A DNA stretch of 27,654 nucleotides, from assembly GCA_900541575.1 (NCBI GenBank), contig UQKO01000034.1, positions 1-27,654 of the forward strand, in the 5' to 3' direction. This document shows, piece by piece, positions 1 to 7,761 of this stretch; within the stretch, counting starts at the first letter, position 1, and each line of letters starts with the position of its first letter. Below the pieces are notes generated by a model, which saw nothing but the letters and a program-made list of their open reading frames with translations, had not been told where the DNA came from and did no database searches. Both the position numbers and the translations under genes were made by a program. The DNA is from an uncultured Prevotella sp. (lineage in GTDB: Bacteria > Bacteroidota > Bacteroidia > Bacteroidales > Bacteroidaceae).

Positions 1-83
1 GCGAGGAATCCAGCCCTAATTTATATCGGTCGAAAACTTTTAGCGGACAGCAATAATTTCCAATAAAAGATTCCTTACATAGC

Positions 84-143
84 ACAATCTCCGCATATCG
101 CACCCATACCCTTTGAGACATGGATGCGATATGCGGAGATTGT
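84..143 (-). terminator. Long inverted repeat, probable terminator of the SLC13 permease gene
   Basis: Arms 84-107 and 120-143 pair in 23 of 24 positions (one mismatch, 103/124) around a 12-nt loop. It lies about 80 nt downstream of the stop codon of the leftward permease gene, so a terminator or mRNA 3' end stabiliser is the simplest reading. There is no U-tract directly after the stem on the minus strand; the nearest T-rich stretch is some 15 nt further on. The remainder of 1-223 holds no gene that I can support. Confidence 0.45.
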
Positions 144-223
144 TAGTTAGTAGGAATGTATCCTCCTTAGCTGCTATTTTTACATCAGAGAAGTTTTAAC
201 TCATAGTAAGAGAAATAGTGATA

Positions 224-2059
224 TTACGCCCACAATCCAAGGCCTACGACCATTACGATGCCAATGACAACTTGCAATGGAAGTCCCACCTTTATATAAT
301 CAATAGGTTTGTAGCCTCCCGCAGACATAACGAGGGCATTGGGCGGAGTGGAAAACGGTGAAGCGAAACACATACTCGCTGCCACCGTGACAGCTAACAA
401 TACGGGCACAGCGTTCAATCCCTCGGCTTGCGCTGCTTGCAAAGCAATGGGAGCCATAAGCACAGCAGTCACTGTATTGGAGATAAAGAAGGTCATGAGC
501 GAAGTGGCCACATAGACACATGCGATAAGAAGCATTCCTCCATGACCGCCGACAACGTCGACTAAAGATTGAGATATCAGTTGCGACAAGCCCGTTTTCT
601 CTAGTGCTGTCGACATAGGGAGCATCGCCCCAAAGAGTATAATGCTTTCCCAATTGATGGTTTTGAGCGCAGCCTCTACACTGCGCAAGCAACCAGTGAA
701 AATCATGGCTACAGCAGCTATCATCACAGCCGTGACGGGAGCAATAGGAATAAAGTCGAAGGCCATAAGCACCACCATAAGTACCATGATAAGAGCGGCT
801 AGTGGAGCTTTGTAGTCGAGCGTCACTTTCGCAGCTTGCTCGAGTGGTTGTCCAAGGATTACCCATTCTTGCCCGTCCCTTCCATTCAGTTTGGTGATAT
901 TGCTCCAACGTCCCTGCACTAAGACAATATCTGAAGCATGTATACGCTGATCTTTAAGGTCATCGAGTAAATAAGTGGTGTGCCTACGAATGCCGAGCAC
1001 ATTCAGTCCATAAGTAGAGCGAAAACCCGTCTGCTCCACCGTCTGCCCTACGAGCGTCGATGCAGGAAGCACCAATATTTCTGCCATGCCCACATCGTAG
1101 AAATTAAGAGTTCCACCTCCTTCGTTGCGAGAGGTTTCCACCTCGCTAAGCTGGAGCTCTGATGCGAAATGGTCGATCTGTTCTACTGTACCCGTTGCGT
1201 AAAGTACATCCCCTACAATGAGGCGTTCATTCCCCATGGCAAACTGCTCAAGTTTACGAAGAGCTCTCCCTTGAAGTGAAGAGCGGCGCACTTCAAGGAT
1301 GGTTATACCATAGTGACGACGCACGTCGAGTTCCTTGAGTGTATGGCCTACCATCGAAGAGTTTTCGCTGATTTGTAAGCAATGAAGATCTTGCGCAAGT
1401 TTGTATTCTTCGGTTAATTGCTGGAGAGATTTTCCGCTACGTGTGGAAGCGGAAGCAATGCGTCCTTTAAGAAAACGGCGTGAGAGGGGAAGAAGCAATA
1501 CTGTGCCTACTACGATGCAGACGATGCCTATTGGAGTGAACGAAAAAAAGCCTAGCGGCGCATAACCAGCGCCGACTAGAGCATCACGAACGATAAGGTT
1601 GGGTGGAGTTCCAATAAGGGTGAGCATGCCGCCCATACTGCCTGCAAAAGCCAACGGCATGAGGAATCGTGAGGGAGAGAGTCCTGCCCCGCGTGCCATA
1701 CTCACAACGATGGGGAGCATCAATGCCACAGTGCCCGTGTTACTCACGAATGCACCCACCACGGCCGTTGTAAGCATAAGCAGGATGAATAGGCGCGTTT
1801 CGCTCGTTCCAGCCAGTCCTAAGATGCCTGTTCCTATGCGCTTGGCAAGTCCGGTGCTAAAGATTCCGCCTCCCACAACGAAAAGCCCAGTCATCATGAT
1901 TACGATGGGACTAGAAAATCCTGCGAGGGCTTCTTCGGGAGTAAGCACACCAGTGAGCACAAGTGCCAAAGCCGAGCATACGGCCACAAGGTCGGAGCGC
2001 ATTTTGCCACTTACAAACAGTATGGCAGAGAGCGCTAGGATGATAAGTGTCGCTGTCAT
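224..2059 (-). CDS. SLC13-family anion permease with two RCK_C domains
   Basis: A 611-residue inner-membrane transporter of the SLC13/divalent anion:Na+ symporter type, likely carrying sulfate, phosphate or a dicarboxylate; the substrate cannot be read from the sequence. The two halves show the paired family motifs: SNTGT (about 106) with GTPPN (150-154), and SNTVT with STPPNALVMSAGGY near the C-terminus. Hydrophobic segments fill about 1-195 and 410-611. Between them are two cytoplasmic RCK_C (TrkA-C) domains, at about 224-305 and 322-395, which in related permeases act as ligand-binding regulatory modules. The start ATG at 2059 gives a natural first membrane helix. The gene is last in a leftward group after the CYTH gene, separated from it by about 200 bp that contains a palindrome pair, so it may have its own promoter. 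I am confident of the family, not of the substrate. Confidence 0.9.
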   Translation of the reverse strand: MTATLIILALSAILFVSGKMRSDLVAVCSALALVLTGVLTPEEALAGFSSPIVIMMTGLFVVGGGIFSTGLAKRIGTGILGLAGTSETRLFILLMLTTAVVGAFVSNTGTVALMLPIVVSMARGAGLSPSRFLMPLAFAGSMGGMLTLIGTPPNLIVRDALVGAGYAPLGFFSFTPIGIVCIVVGTVLLLPLSRRFLKGRIASASTRSGKSLQQLTEEYKLAQDLHCLQISENSSMVGHTLKELDVRRHYGITILEVRRSSLQGRALRKLEQFAMGNERLIVGDVLYATGTVEQIDHFASELQLSEVETSRNEGGGTLNFYDVGMAEILVLPASTLVGQTVEQTGFRSTYGLNVLGIRRHTTYLLDDLKDQRIHASDIVLVQGRWSNITKLNGRDGQEWVILGQPLEQAAKVTLDYKAPLAALIMVLMVVLMAFDFIPIAPVTAVMIAAVAMIFTGCLRSVEAALKTINWESIILFGAMLPMSTALEKTGLSQLISQSLVDVVGGHGGMLLIACVYVATSLMTFFISNTVTAVLMAPIALQAAQAEGLNAVPVLLAVTVAASMCFASPFSTPPNALVMSAGGYKPIDYIKVGLPLQVVIGIVMVVGLGLWA

Positions 2060-2142
2060 ATTGAAGAGTTTTAAACTTTTTAGATGGAAGGTTTCGGTCT
2101 GAGGTAAGAAAGCTTCCCTTTAAGAAAAAGAGCTATTATTAT

Positions 2143-2240
2143 TCTGTGGGCGACACAGCTCGTGTCGGACAAAGAAGAAATGAATAAGGCAATAAAGTGT
2201 TCACTTCTCTTATACCGACGCGGGCCGCGTCGCCCACGGA
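2143..2240. repeat. BIME-like pair of inverted palindromic repeats
   Basis: Two 26-bp copies, 2143-2168 and 2215-2240, face each other across 46 bp. They are identical in 21 of 26 positions, and all five differences are transitions. Each copy is itself a palindrome: 2151-2156 pairs with 2162-2167, and 2216-2223 pairs perfectly with 2225-2232 around a single base. An A-T pair in the first hairpin is a G-C pair in the second, which is a compensatory change. The right copy is strikingly GC-rich in an AT-rich spacer. It may act as a terminator for the CYTH gene upstream, but the organisation resembles REP/BIME elements. Confidence 0.6.
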
Positions 2241-2262
2241 ACGAATATGTTGCATTGTAGTA

Positions 2263-2751
2263 TTACACCGATTTTTCCTCTGGCTTCCAATCTTTATAGG
2301 GATAAGTGCGAAGCGATGAATTATAGTATTTTCTGTCGCCAGTCACCTCAACACCTAGAAAAGGAGCATGCTCGAAATGTTCGTCCTCACTGCGAAGTTC
2401 AACCTCGGCCACTACGAGACCTGCATTGTCGCCAAAGAATTCATCGACCTCATAGGTATGATTTCCTTGCGGCACGAGCCAACGTATTTTATCAATAATC
2501 CCTGGTTCACATAGGCGCATGAGCGAAAGAGCCTCATCACGTGTGATTTCTTTTTCAAACTCATAGCGCGAGAGGCCGCCGTTGAGCGAAGGCCCTTTGA
2601 TGGTGAGATAGCCTTTATCATCGCGAAGGCGCACTCTCACGGTACGTCCACGTCCGCTGCAAATATAGCCTTGCATGATGCGGCTATGCGAGGTAGCGAG
2701 TTTTTTGTAGTCGCCCACAACCATGAATTTTCTTTCTATTTCGAGAGGCAT
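2263..2751 (-). CDS. CYTH-domain protein (triphosphate tunnel metalloenzyme family)
   Basis: A 162-residue soluble protein made of a single CYTH domain. The N-terminal signature ExExK is visible as E4-I-E6-R-K8, followed by basic and acidic strands typical of the eight-stranded tunnel (for example R-V-R-L-R and the F-E-K-E-I segment). Short bacterial members of this length are usually inorganic triphosphatases acting on PPPi with a divalent metal, although the family also contains class IV adenylate cyclases; triphosphatase is the more likely activity here. The gene follows a 46-codon membrane protein gene by 23 bp and is probably co-transcribed with it. It is downstream of prfB on the same strand, but a 146-bp spacer separates that gene from the pair. 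Confidence 0.85.
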   Translation of the reverse strand: MPLEIERKFMVVGDYKKLATSHSRIMQGYICSGRGRTVRVRLRDDKGYLTIKGPSLNGGLSRYEFEKEITRDEALSLMRLCEPGIIDKIRWLVPQGNHTYEVDEFFGDNAGLVVAEVELRSEDEHFEHAPFLGVEVTGDRKYYNSSLRTYPYKDWKPEEKSV

Positions 2752-2774
2752 TGCTTTATACTATTGTGATGGTG

Positions 2775-2915
2775 TTAGGTCAAGACCCAATAGGCTATGG
2801 TAGCCAATGCGCCGAGCAGGAGCAGAGCTATGATAATGCCTCTCACTACGTTACGCGCTTGCTTTTCTTCCATGGCCTCACGGGCCTTTTTCTTGAGTAA
2901 TCGTTTTGTTTTCAT
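2775..2915 (-). CDS. Small single-pass membrane protein, 46 residues
   Basis: Reading leftwards from the ATG at 2915 gives 46 codons and a TAA stop. The protein begins MKTKRLLKKKAREAME, a strongly basic N-terminus with about nine Lys/Arg in the first 21 residues, and continues into one hydrophobic helix (about 27-45: GIIIALLLLGALATIAYWVL). The positive-inside rule predicts a cytoplasmic N-terminus and an inner-membrane anchor, with almost nothing in the periplasm. It ends 23 bp before the CYTH start and has the same orientation, so the two are probably translated from one mRNA. I do not recognise the family. The clean basic-then-hydrophobic layout and the position argue for a real gene; conservation of the ORF in relatives would settle it. 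Confidence 0.65.
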   Translation of the reverse strand: MKTKRLLKKKAREAMEEKQARNVVRGIIIALLLLGALATIAYWVLT

Positions 2916-3061
2916 GGACAATATGGATTTTAAGTTTGATGATATAAGGTTTTTAGAGTTAGGAGAGCAGAGGTGATAAGGTGACTAAACATGTTGTGTG
3001 ACGCTAGAATATAGTCATGAAGCCATACCCCCAATCTTTGCAACATCTCATATAACCATGC

Positions 3062-4183
3062 TTACTCCTCATTTCCTTTCTCTGAGAACTCCATGAGATA
3101 TGCTTTGATGAAACCATCGATTTTTCCGTCCATCACCCCGTTGACATCGCTTGTCTGATAGCCCGTGCGGTGATCCTTCACACGGCGATCATCAAACACG
3201 TAGCTACGAATCTGACTACCCCACTCAATCTTCTTCTTTCCTGCTTCAATCTTGGCTTGTTCTGCCTTGCGTTTCTGAAGGGCACGGTCATAGAGTTGCG
3301 AGCGGAGGAGGCGCATGGCATTCTCGCGGTTTTCGAGCTGCTTACGACTTTCCGTATTTTCGATAAGGATTTCTTCCGTTTCGCCCGTATCGGGATCGGT
3401 ATACTGATAGCGGAGGCGCACACCCGTCTCCACCTTGTTGACGTTCTGACCACCTGCGCCGCCCGAACGGAAAAGATCCCAAGATATTTTCGATGGATCT
3501 ACATATACTTCGATGGTATCGTCGACCAAAGGAGTGACAAACACAGAGGCGAAGGAGGTCATACGCTTACCTTGAGCATTGTAAGGCGATACACGCACAA
3601 GACGATGTACCCCATTTTCACTTTTGAGATAACCATAGGCCGAATCACCCTCAATCTCCATCGTCACTGTCTTTATGCCCGCTTCATCACCATCTTGCAG
3701 GTGAGAGATAGTGCATTTGTAGCCTTGAGCCTCAGCATAACGCATATACATACGCATGAGCATAGAAGCCCAGTCCTGACTTTCTGTGCCACCTGCACCC
3801 GAATTGATTTTGAGCACACACGACATTTGGTCCTCTTCTTGACGAAGCATATTGCGAAGTTCGAGGTCTTCTATTGCGGTCAGACATTTGCGGTAGTCCT
3901 CGTCTACTTCTTCTTCTGTAACCATTTCTTCTTTATAGAAGTCGAAGGCCAAGGCGAGTTCATCTACAAGAGTTTTTACCTCTTTGTATCCGTTTATCCA
4001 CTTTTCAATGCCCTTTACCTTTTTCATCTGCTCCTCGGCGCGCTTCGCATCGTCCCAGAATCCAGGGTCTTGGGTGCGAAGCTGCTCTTCTTCGAGTTGC
4101 ATCTTCTTGGCGTCAATATCGAGATAACGATGGAGTGCTGCCACACGGTCTTGGGCATCTTTCAGTTGGTCGGAAGTAATCAT
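3062..4183 (-). CDS. prfB: Peptide chain release factor 2 (RF2)
   Basis: A 373-residue class I release factor that recognises UGA and UAA and triggers peptidyl-tRNA hydrolysis in the ribosome. The catalytic GGQ is at 244-246 within SGGAGGQNVNKVETG. The loop equivalent to the SPF codon-reading tripeptide reads S199-P200-Y201 (LVRVSPYNAQGKR). The usual RF2 autoregulatory +1 frameshift is absent: the region that normally reads CUU UGA C is an uninterrupted CGT TAT CTC GAT ATT GAC, encoding R19-Y-L-D-I-D24. The whole protein, including the N-terminal coiled domain, is therefore read in one frame from the ATG at 4183. It starts 30 bp after the acyl-CoA synthetase stop and probably depends on that gene's promoter. 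Confidence 0.95.
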   Translation of the reverse strand: MITSDQLKDAQDRVAALHRYLDIDAKKMQLEEEQLRTQDPGFWDDAKRAEEQMKKVKGIEKWINGYKEVKTLVDELALAFDFYKEEMVTEEEVDEDYRKCLTAIEDLELRNMLRQEEDQMSCVLKINSGAGGTESQDWASMLMRMYMRYAEAQGYKCTISHLQDGDEAGIKTVTMEIEGDSAYGYLKSENGVHRLVRVSPYNAQGKRMTSFASVFVTPLVDDTIEVYVDPSKISWDLFRSGGAGGQNVNKVETGVRLRYQYTDPDTGETEEILIENTESRKQLENRENAMRLLRSQLYDRALQKRKAEQAKIEAGKKKIEWGSQIRSYVFDDRRVKDHRTGYQTSDVNGVMDGKIDGFIKAYLMEFSEKGNEE

Positions 4184-4213
4184 CAGTCTTTAGTTTCTAT
4201 AAAAATGTAGGGA

Positions 4214-6097
4214 TTAGTCCTGCTTCTCTGCCTGTCGAACTTGTTGTTGAGCTTCGGCTTCGGCATAGATTTGTTCTATTTGCTCGGCATAATGTTCGTA
4301 CACCACACGACGACGCACCTTGAGCGTATTGGTGAGTTCGCCATTATCCATTGTGAAAGGATGGGGCAGCAGGATGAAACGCTTAATCTGTTCATAATGC
4401 GCAAGATCTTGCTGTAACGTATTGATGCGTTCGGTATAGAACTTTAGAATGGTGGGATTCTTGCAAAGTTCTTCACGCGAGGTGCTTCGGATGCCCATCT
4501 CCTGAGCATAGGCCTCCAGAAGCTTATAACTTGGTACAATAAGAGCACTCACAAACTTGCGCTTATCGGCCACAATCACTGCTTGGTCGAAGTAGCGATC
4601 GAGCACAAGCTTGGATTCTATCATCTGCGGAGCGATATATTTACCATTCGAAGTCTTAAACAAATCCTTGATGCGTTCGCGCAGGAAAAGCTCGCCATTC
4701 TTTATATATCCAGCATCGCCCGTATGGAACCATCCATCTTCATCAATGGCTTCCTTCGTAAGCGATTCCTTTTTGTAGTAGCCGGGTGTGATTGTCTTAC
4801 CTCGAAGGAGAATCTCATCATTCTCGCCAAACTTAATTTCGATCTTATCAATGAGTCGACCTACGGAGCCTAACGTAACAGGTCGGCCAGGAATATCACA
4901 CGATACAGTGGCTAGACTTTCGGTCAGTCCGTAGCCCACCACCATGTTGATACCGGCAGCGTGAGCAAACTTTTCTACCTCGGGCGATACCGCAGCACCG
5001 GCTGTCGGGAAGAAATTGGCACGTTCTAGTCCTAGAGTCTTGCGTAGGAGTTTAATAACGGTCTTATCGTAGAGCTTATACTGAAGGGTCAATCCCATCG
5101 GTGCGCGTTTTCCCTTCGACTTATAGTTCACCCAATAACGGGTGCCCACCTCAAGGGCTTCACGGATGAGTTTGCGCTCCATAAAGGAGCCATTCTCCAT
5201 TTTTTCGAGCACGGCTTGATACACTTTTTCCCAAAATCGGGGCACGGAACACATACACGTGGGATGAACCTCCTGCATGGACCTCTGCACGTCGGCTGGA
5301 CGCAGATTCACGCATTGAAGTGCGCCCTCAGAAAGTCCGAGATAACACCAAGCTCGTTCAAAGATGTGAGTATAGGGAAGAAAGTTGAGAAATACATCAT
5401 CCTCAGAAAGTGGAAGCACAGCATCATTCACGCGGAGACCTTCTCTGTACTGTCCGTAGGTGAGCATCACGCCCTTGCTCTGCCCCGTGGTGCCACTAGT
5501 GTAGAGTATATTGCAGAGGTCGTCATAGTTAGCCTCAGCCTGACGTTTACGATATTCTTCCACAAGGACTGAATCTTTCGATGCTTTCACACCCATGGTA
5601 AGAAATTCATCGAAGTAGAGCGATAGGTGATCGGTAGTTGTTTTTTTCACGCTTCGATCGAAGATGATAATACGTTCGAGCGAGCGAGCCACAGAAATCA
5701 CGCTAAAAGCCACGTCGTACTGCTCTTGCTCTCCCACGAAAAGGAAGCGTACTTGTGCATCATTGAGCATATAGCTCACTTGCGCCGCGCTACTAGTAGC
5801 ATAAAAGGGAATAGCCACCGCACGAATGCCGTAGGCACCGAAGTCGGCAAAATGTGTCTCGGGCTTATTCTGCGAGAACACGGCTATATTTTCCTGAACT
5901 TTTACTCCGAGTTGCAGAAAAGCATAGGACACTTTCTTAACATTTTGGGCAAATTGTCGCCACGAGATGGGCAGCCATTTATTCTGCTCATAGTCGCGAT
6001 AGCTCAGTGCGGCACGATCGCCATACTTTTTAGCTTGCTCAAGAATCAGTTTTGACAGGTGGCAGTTGTTTTGCATATCATGCAGGTTTTTACCCAT
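4214..6097 (-). CDS. Long-chain fatty acid--CoA ligase (AMP-binding)
   Basis: A 627-residue member of the ANL superfamily that activates fatty acids with ATP to acyl-AMP and then acyl-CoA. The ATP-binding P-loop YTSGTTGQSKG lies at 199-209; the adenine-binding segment VVGYGLTES and the GWFHTGD hinge region with the following RIKDLFKTSNGKYIAP stretch are also present. Length and layout match the FadD-like/long-chain family common in Bacteroidota rather than short-chain acetyl-CoA synthetases. There is no signal peptide or membrane span. Two starts are possible: ATG 6097 (MGKNLHD) and ATG 6076 (MQNNCHLSK). The second begins nearer to where family homology would start, and neither has a clear Shine-Dalgarno. 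The gene lies about 100 nt downstream of a consensus promoter and leads into prfB. Confidence 0.9.
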   Translation of the reverse strand: MGKNLHDMQNNCHLSKLILEQAKKYGDRAALSYRDYEQNKWLPISWRQFAQNVKKVSYAFLQLGVKVQENIAVFSQNKPETHFADFGAYGIRAVAIPFYATSSAAQVSYMLNDAQVRFLFVGEQEQYDVAFSVISVARSLERIIIFDRSVKKTTTDHLSLYFDEFLTMGVKASKDSVLVEEYRKRQAEANYDDLCNILYTSGTTGQSKGVMLTYGQYREGLRVNDAVLPLSEDDVFLNFLPYTHIFERAWCYLGLSEGALQCVNLRPADVQRSMQEVHPTCMCSVPRFWEKVYQAVLEKMENGSFMERKLIREALEVGTRYWVNYKSKGKRAPMGLTLQYKLYDKTVIKLLRKTLGLERANFFPTAGAAVSPEVEKFAHAAGINMVVGYGLTESLATVSCDIPGRPVTLGSVGRLIDKIEIKFGENDEILLRGKTITPGYYKKESLTKEAIDEDGWFHTGDAGYIKNGELFLRERIKDLFKTSNGKYIAPQMIESKLVLDRYFDQAVIVADKRKFVSALIVPSYKLLEAYAQEMGIRSTSREELCKNPTILKFYTERINTLQQDLAHYEQIKRFILLPHPFTMDNGELTNTLKVRRRVVYEHYAEQIEQIYAEAEAQQQVRQAEKQD

Positions 6098-6108
6098 CCG
6101 AGGGCGAT

Positions 6109-6186
6109 GTGCAGAGACGTCTGGTTGTCGAGCCGAGGTCTGCCGCCATTTCGAAGTGGGGCGGTTAGAAAAGGCAATGTGCCTTT
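6109..6186 (-). other. GC-rich structured leader of the acyl-CoA synthetase-prfB transcript
   Basis: Between the promoter at 6201-6231 and the start codon lies a 5' leader of roughly 100-120 nt. Its first part forms a 7-bp hairpin (6170-6176 with 6180-6186, loop ATG), and the next part (about 6109-6165) is much more GC-rich than the surrounding spacer, with complementary CCGCC and GGCGG blocks near 6143-6147 and 6160-6164. It could be a dispersed intergenic element or a regulatory leader; I recognise no known riboswitch. Open frames through it look like chance. Confidence 0.35.
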
Positions 6187-6200
6187 CCTGCGAATATATG

Positions 6201-6231
6201 CAAAGTTATTGTTTTTTATGGAAATGCACAA
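6201..6231 (-). promoter_or_regulatory. Consensus Bacteroidota promoter for the acyl-CoA synthetase-prfB unit
   Basis: On the minus strand the -33 TTG (complement of 6229-6231) is followed after exactly 20 nt by TAACTTTG (complement of 6201-6208), an exact match to TAnnTTTG. Transcription should start near 6194, giving a leader of roughly 100 nt. Confidence 0.75.
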
Positions 6232-6268
6232 AATACAGAGGAGAAAAGTTTCTGAGACGGCAAATGCA

Positions 6269-6297
6269 GACTGGCAGACCCACAAGGCCTGCCAGTC
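6269..6297 (-). terminator. Hairpin downstream of the MATE gene, probable terminator
   Basis: A perfect 9-bp stem (GACTGGCAG 6269-6277 with CTGCCAGTC 6289-6297), with two further C-G pairs inside, lies about 50 nt after the MATE stop codon. No U-tract follows on the minus strand, so its terminator role is inferred from position. It also sits just upstream of the next gene's promoter. Confidence 0.5.
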
Positions 6298-6348
6298 ACT
6301 CATTTATTATTATCAAGGCATTGCTTCGCTTTGCCATCCTTCTGTCAT

Positions 6349-7710
6349 TTACGCAGTCTCCCTAGGACACATTTTTTTCATTCCCCAATAATACGCACCT
6401 ACTACCATGCAGCCTGTAATTACCCATGAGAGAGGATACACCTGAAGCAACCGAGCAAACCCATGATAATGGGGCACTATGAGAAATACCCATACCACAC
6501 GAAGCACACACGTGCCAAATACCGTCATCAGCGTGGGAAGCATTGACTCCCCCATGCCACGCAATGCGGAAGCCGACACTTCATAACTGCAAGCTATAAA
6601 CTGACATATTAACACGTGTTCCATTCGAATGCAACCATAGTGTATCACCTCTGGATCGGTGCTAAACAAACTTAAGAAAAAACGATCTTGCCACACCAAC
6701 AGCCCATTGGCCACCATACATCCACAGACGGCTAAAGTCATACAAATACGATATATACGGCGCACACGATCGTACTTTCGAGCACCATAATTTTGCCCTA
6801 TAAAACTAATAGCTGCACCATTGAAAGCTACTACGATGAAGTAGCAATAAAACTCAAAATTGAGCGCCGCTGCCGACCCTGCAATAGCCGAAGCTCCATA
6901 ACCATTAATAGCACTCTGTACCACCACATTAGAGAAAGAGAACACCATACCTTGTAAGCCTGCGGGCACACCTATCTGAAGCATTCGACGTAGTTCCTTA
7001 CTATGCAATTTCAAATGCTTTAGATTGAGTTGGAGAGCTCCTGGTTCGCGGCGCAAAAGCCGAATAATGAGAAAAGCACTTATCGCATTAGCTATGGCTG
7101 TAGCAATAGCTACGCCTTCCACGCTCATACCCAATCCGATCACAAAAATAAGATTGAGAATCGTGTTGATTACGCCCGCCACCACTAATATGTAAAGTGG
7201 CCGACGAGTATCACCCACACTACGCAGAATGGCCGAACCAAAATTGAATATCAAGAAGAATGGTATACCGATAAAATAGATGCGTAGATAAAGCACCGCG
7301 AGGTCGAGCACATCGGCAGGAGTATCAATAAGTTCCAAAATAGGCCGCGACACTGCCACACCAATCACCATCAATAGCAACCCACAAATAATGGAAAGCA
7401 AAGCAACAGTGCTTACTGAGCGGCGCACGCCCTCATCATCCTTTTGTCCTAAGTGGTTAGAAATCACCACATTGGCACCCATCGAAATGCCCATAAAAAG
7501 ATTGATAAGCAAACTTATCACGGGGGCATTGCTTCCCACGGCTGCCAGAGCTTTGCTACTAGCAAAGCGCCCCACCACTGCCACATCAACAGAGTTGAAC
7601 AACTGCTGCAACATGCTACTAGCAGCAAGCGGCACTGCAAACACAATTATCTTCATCAGGAGTGGCCCATTGAGCATATCCACTTTCTTTCCACTTTCCT
7701 TCATCGTCAT
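6349..7710 (-). CDS. MATE-family multidrug/Na+ efflux transporter
   Basis: A 453-residue polytopic inner-membrane protein with about twelve hydrophobic segments in two homologous halves. The first helix region shows the typical MATE pattern FAVPLAASSMLQQLFNSVDV followed by VGRFASSKALAAVG, and the second half starts with IGVPAGLQGMVFSFSNVVVQ. Such proteins export cationic drugs or metabolites in exchange for Na+ or H+; the substrate is not predictable here. The start is ATG 7710 or the in-frame ATG two codons later (7704); the promoter -7 element at 7727-7734 leaves a leader of only some 10-20 nt. It has its own promoter and a downstream hairpin, so it is probably monocistronic. The neighbours do not suggest a specific substrate. 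Confidence 0.92.
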   Translation of the reverse strand: MTMKESGKKVDMLNGPLLMKIIVFAVPLAASSMLQQLFNSVDVAVVGRFASSKALAAVGSNAPVISLLINLFMGISMGANVVISNHLGQKDDEGVRRSVSTVALLSIICGLLLMVIGVAVSRPILELIDTPADVLDLAVLYLRIYFIGIPFFLIFNFGSAILRSVGDTRRPLYILVVAGVINTILNLIFVIGLGMSVEGVAIATAIANAISAFLIIRLLRREPGALQLNLKHLKLHSKELRRMLQIGVPAGLQGMVFSFSNVVVQSAINGYGASAIAGSAAALNFEFYCYFIVVAFNGAAISFIGQNYGARKYDRVRRIYRICMTLAVCGCMVANGLLVWQDRFFLSLFSTDPEVIHYGCIRMEHVLICQFIACSYEVSASALRGMGESMLPTLMTVFGTCVLRVVWVFLIVPHYHGFARLLQVYPLSWVITGCMVVGAYYWGMKKMCPRETA

Positions 7711-7726
7711 AATTCTTTTCTGACTG

Positions 7727-7761
7727 CAAAATTACTTCTTTCGCATGGAAATTACCACAAA
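7727..7761 (-). promoter_or_regulatory. Probable promoter of the MATE gene
   Basis: The minus strand carries TAATTTTG (complement of 7727-7734), matching TAnnTTTG, with TTTG (complement of 7758-7761) 23 nt upstream. The spacing is a few bases longer than the usual 19-21. Confidence 0.5.

Noticed and set aside
1599..2102. 167-codon rightward ORF
   Set aside because: Antisense to the SLC13 permease; composition rich in Ser, Pro and Met, as expected for reverse reading of a membrane protein gene.
3170..4210. 346-codon rightward ORF
   Set aside because: It is the antisense shadow of prfB, whose RF2 motifs are unambiguous; the translated sequence has no recognisable domain.
6059..6391. Rightward ORFs across the MATE/acyl-CoA synthetase spacer
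   Set aside because: They cover a promoter, a leader and a terminator hairpin of the opposite strand and begin inside the acyl-CoA synthetase gene.
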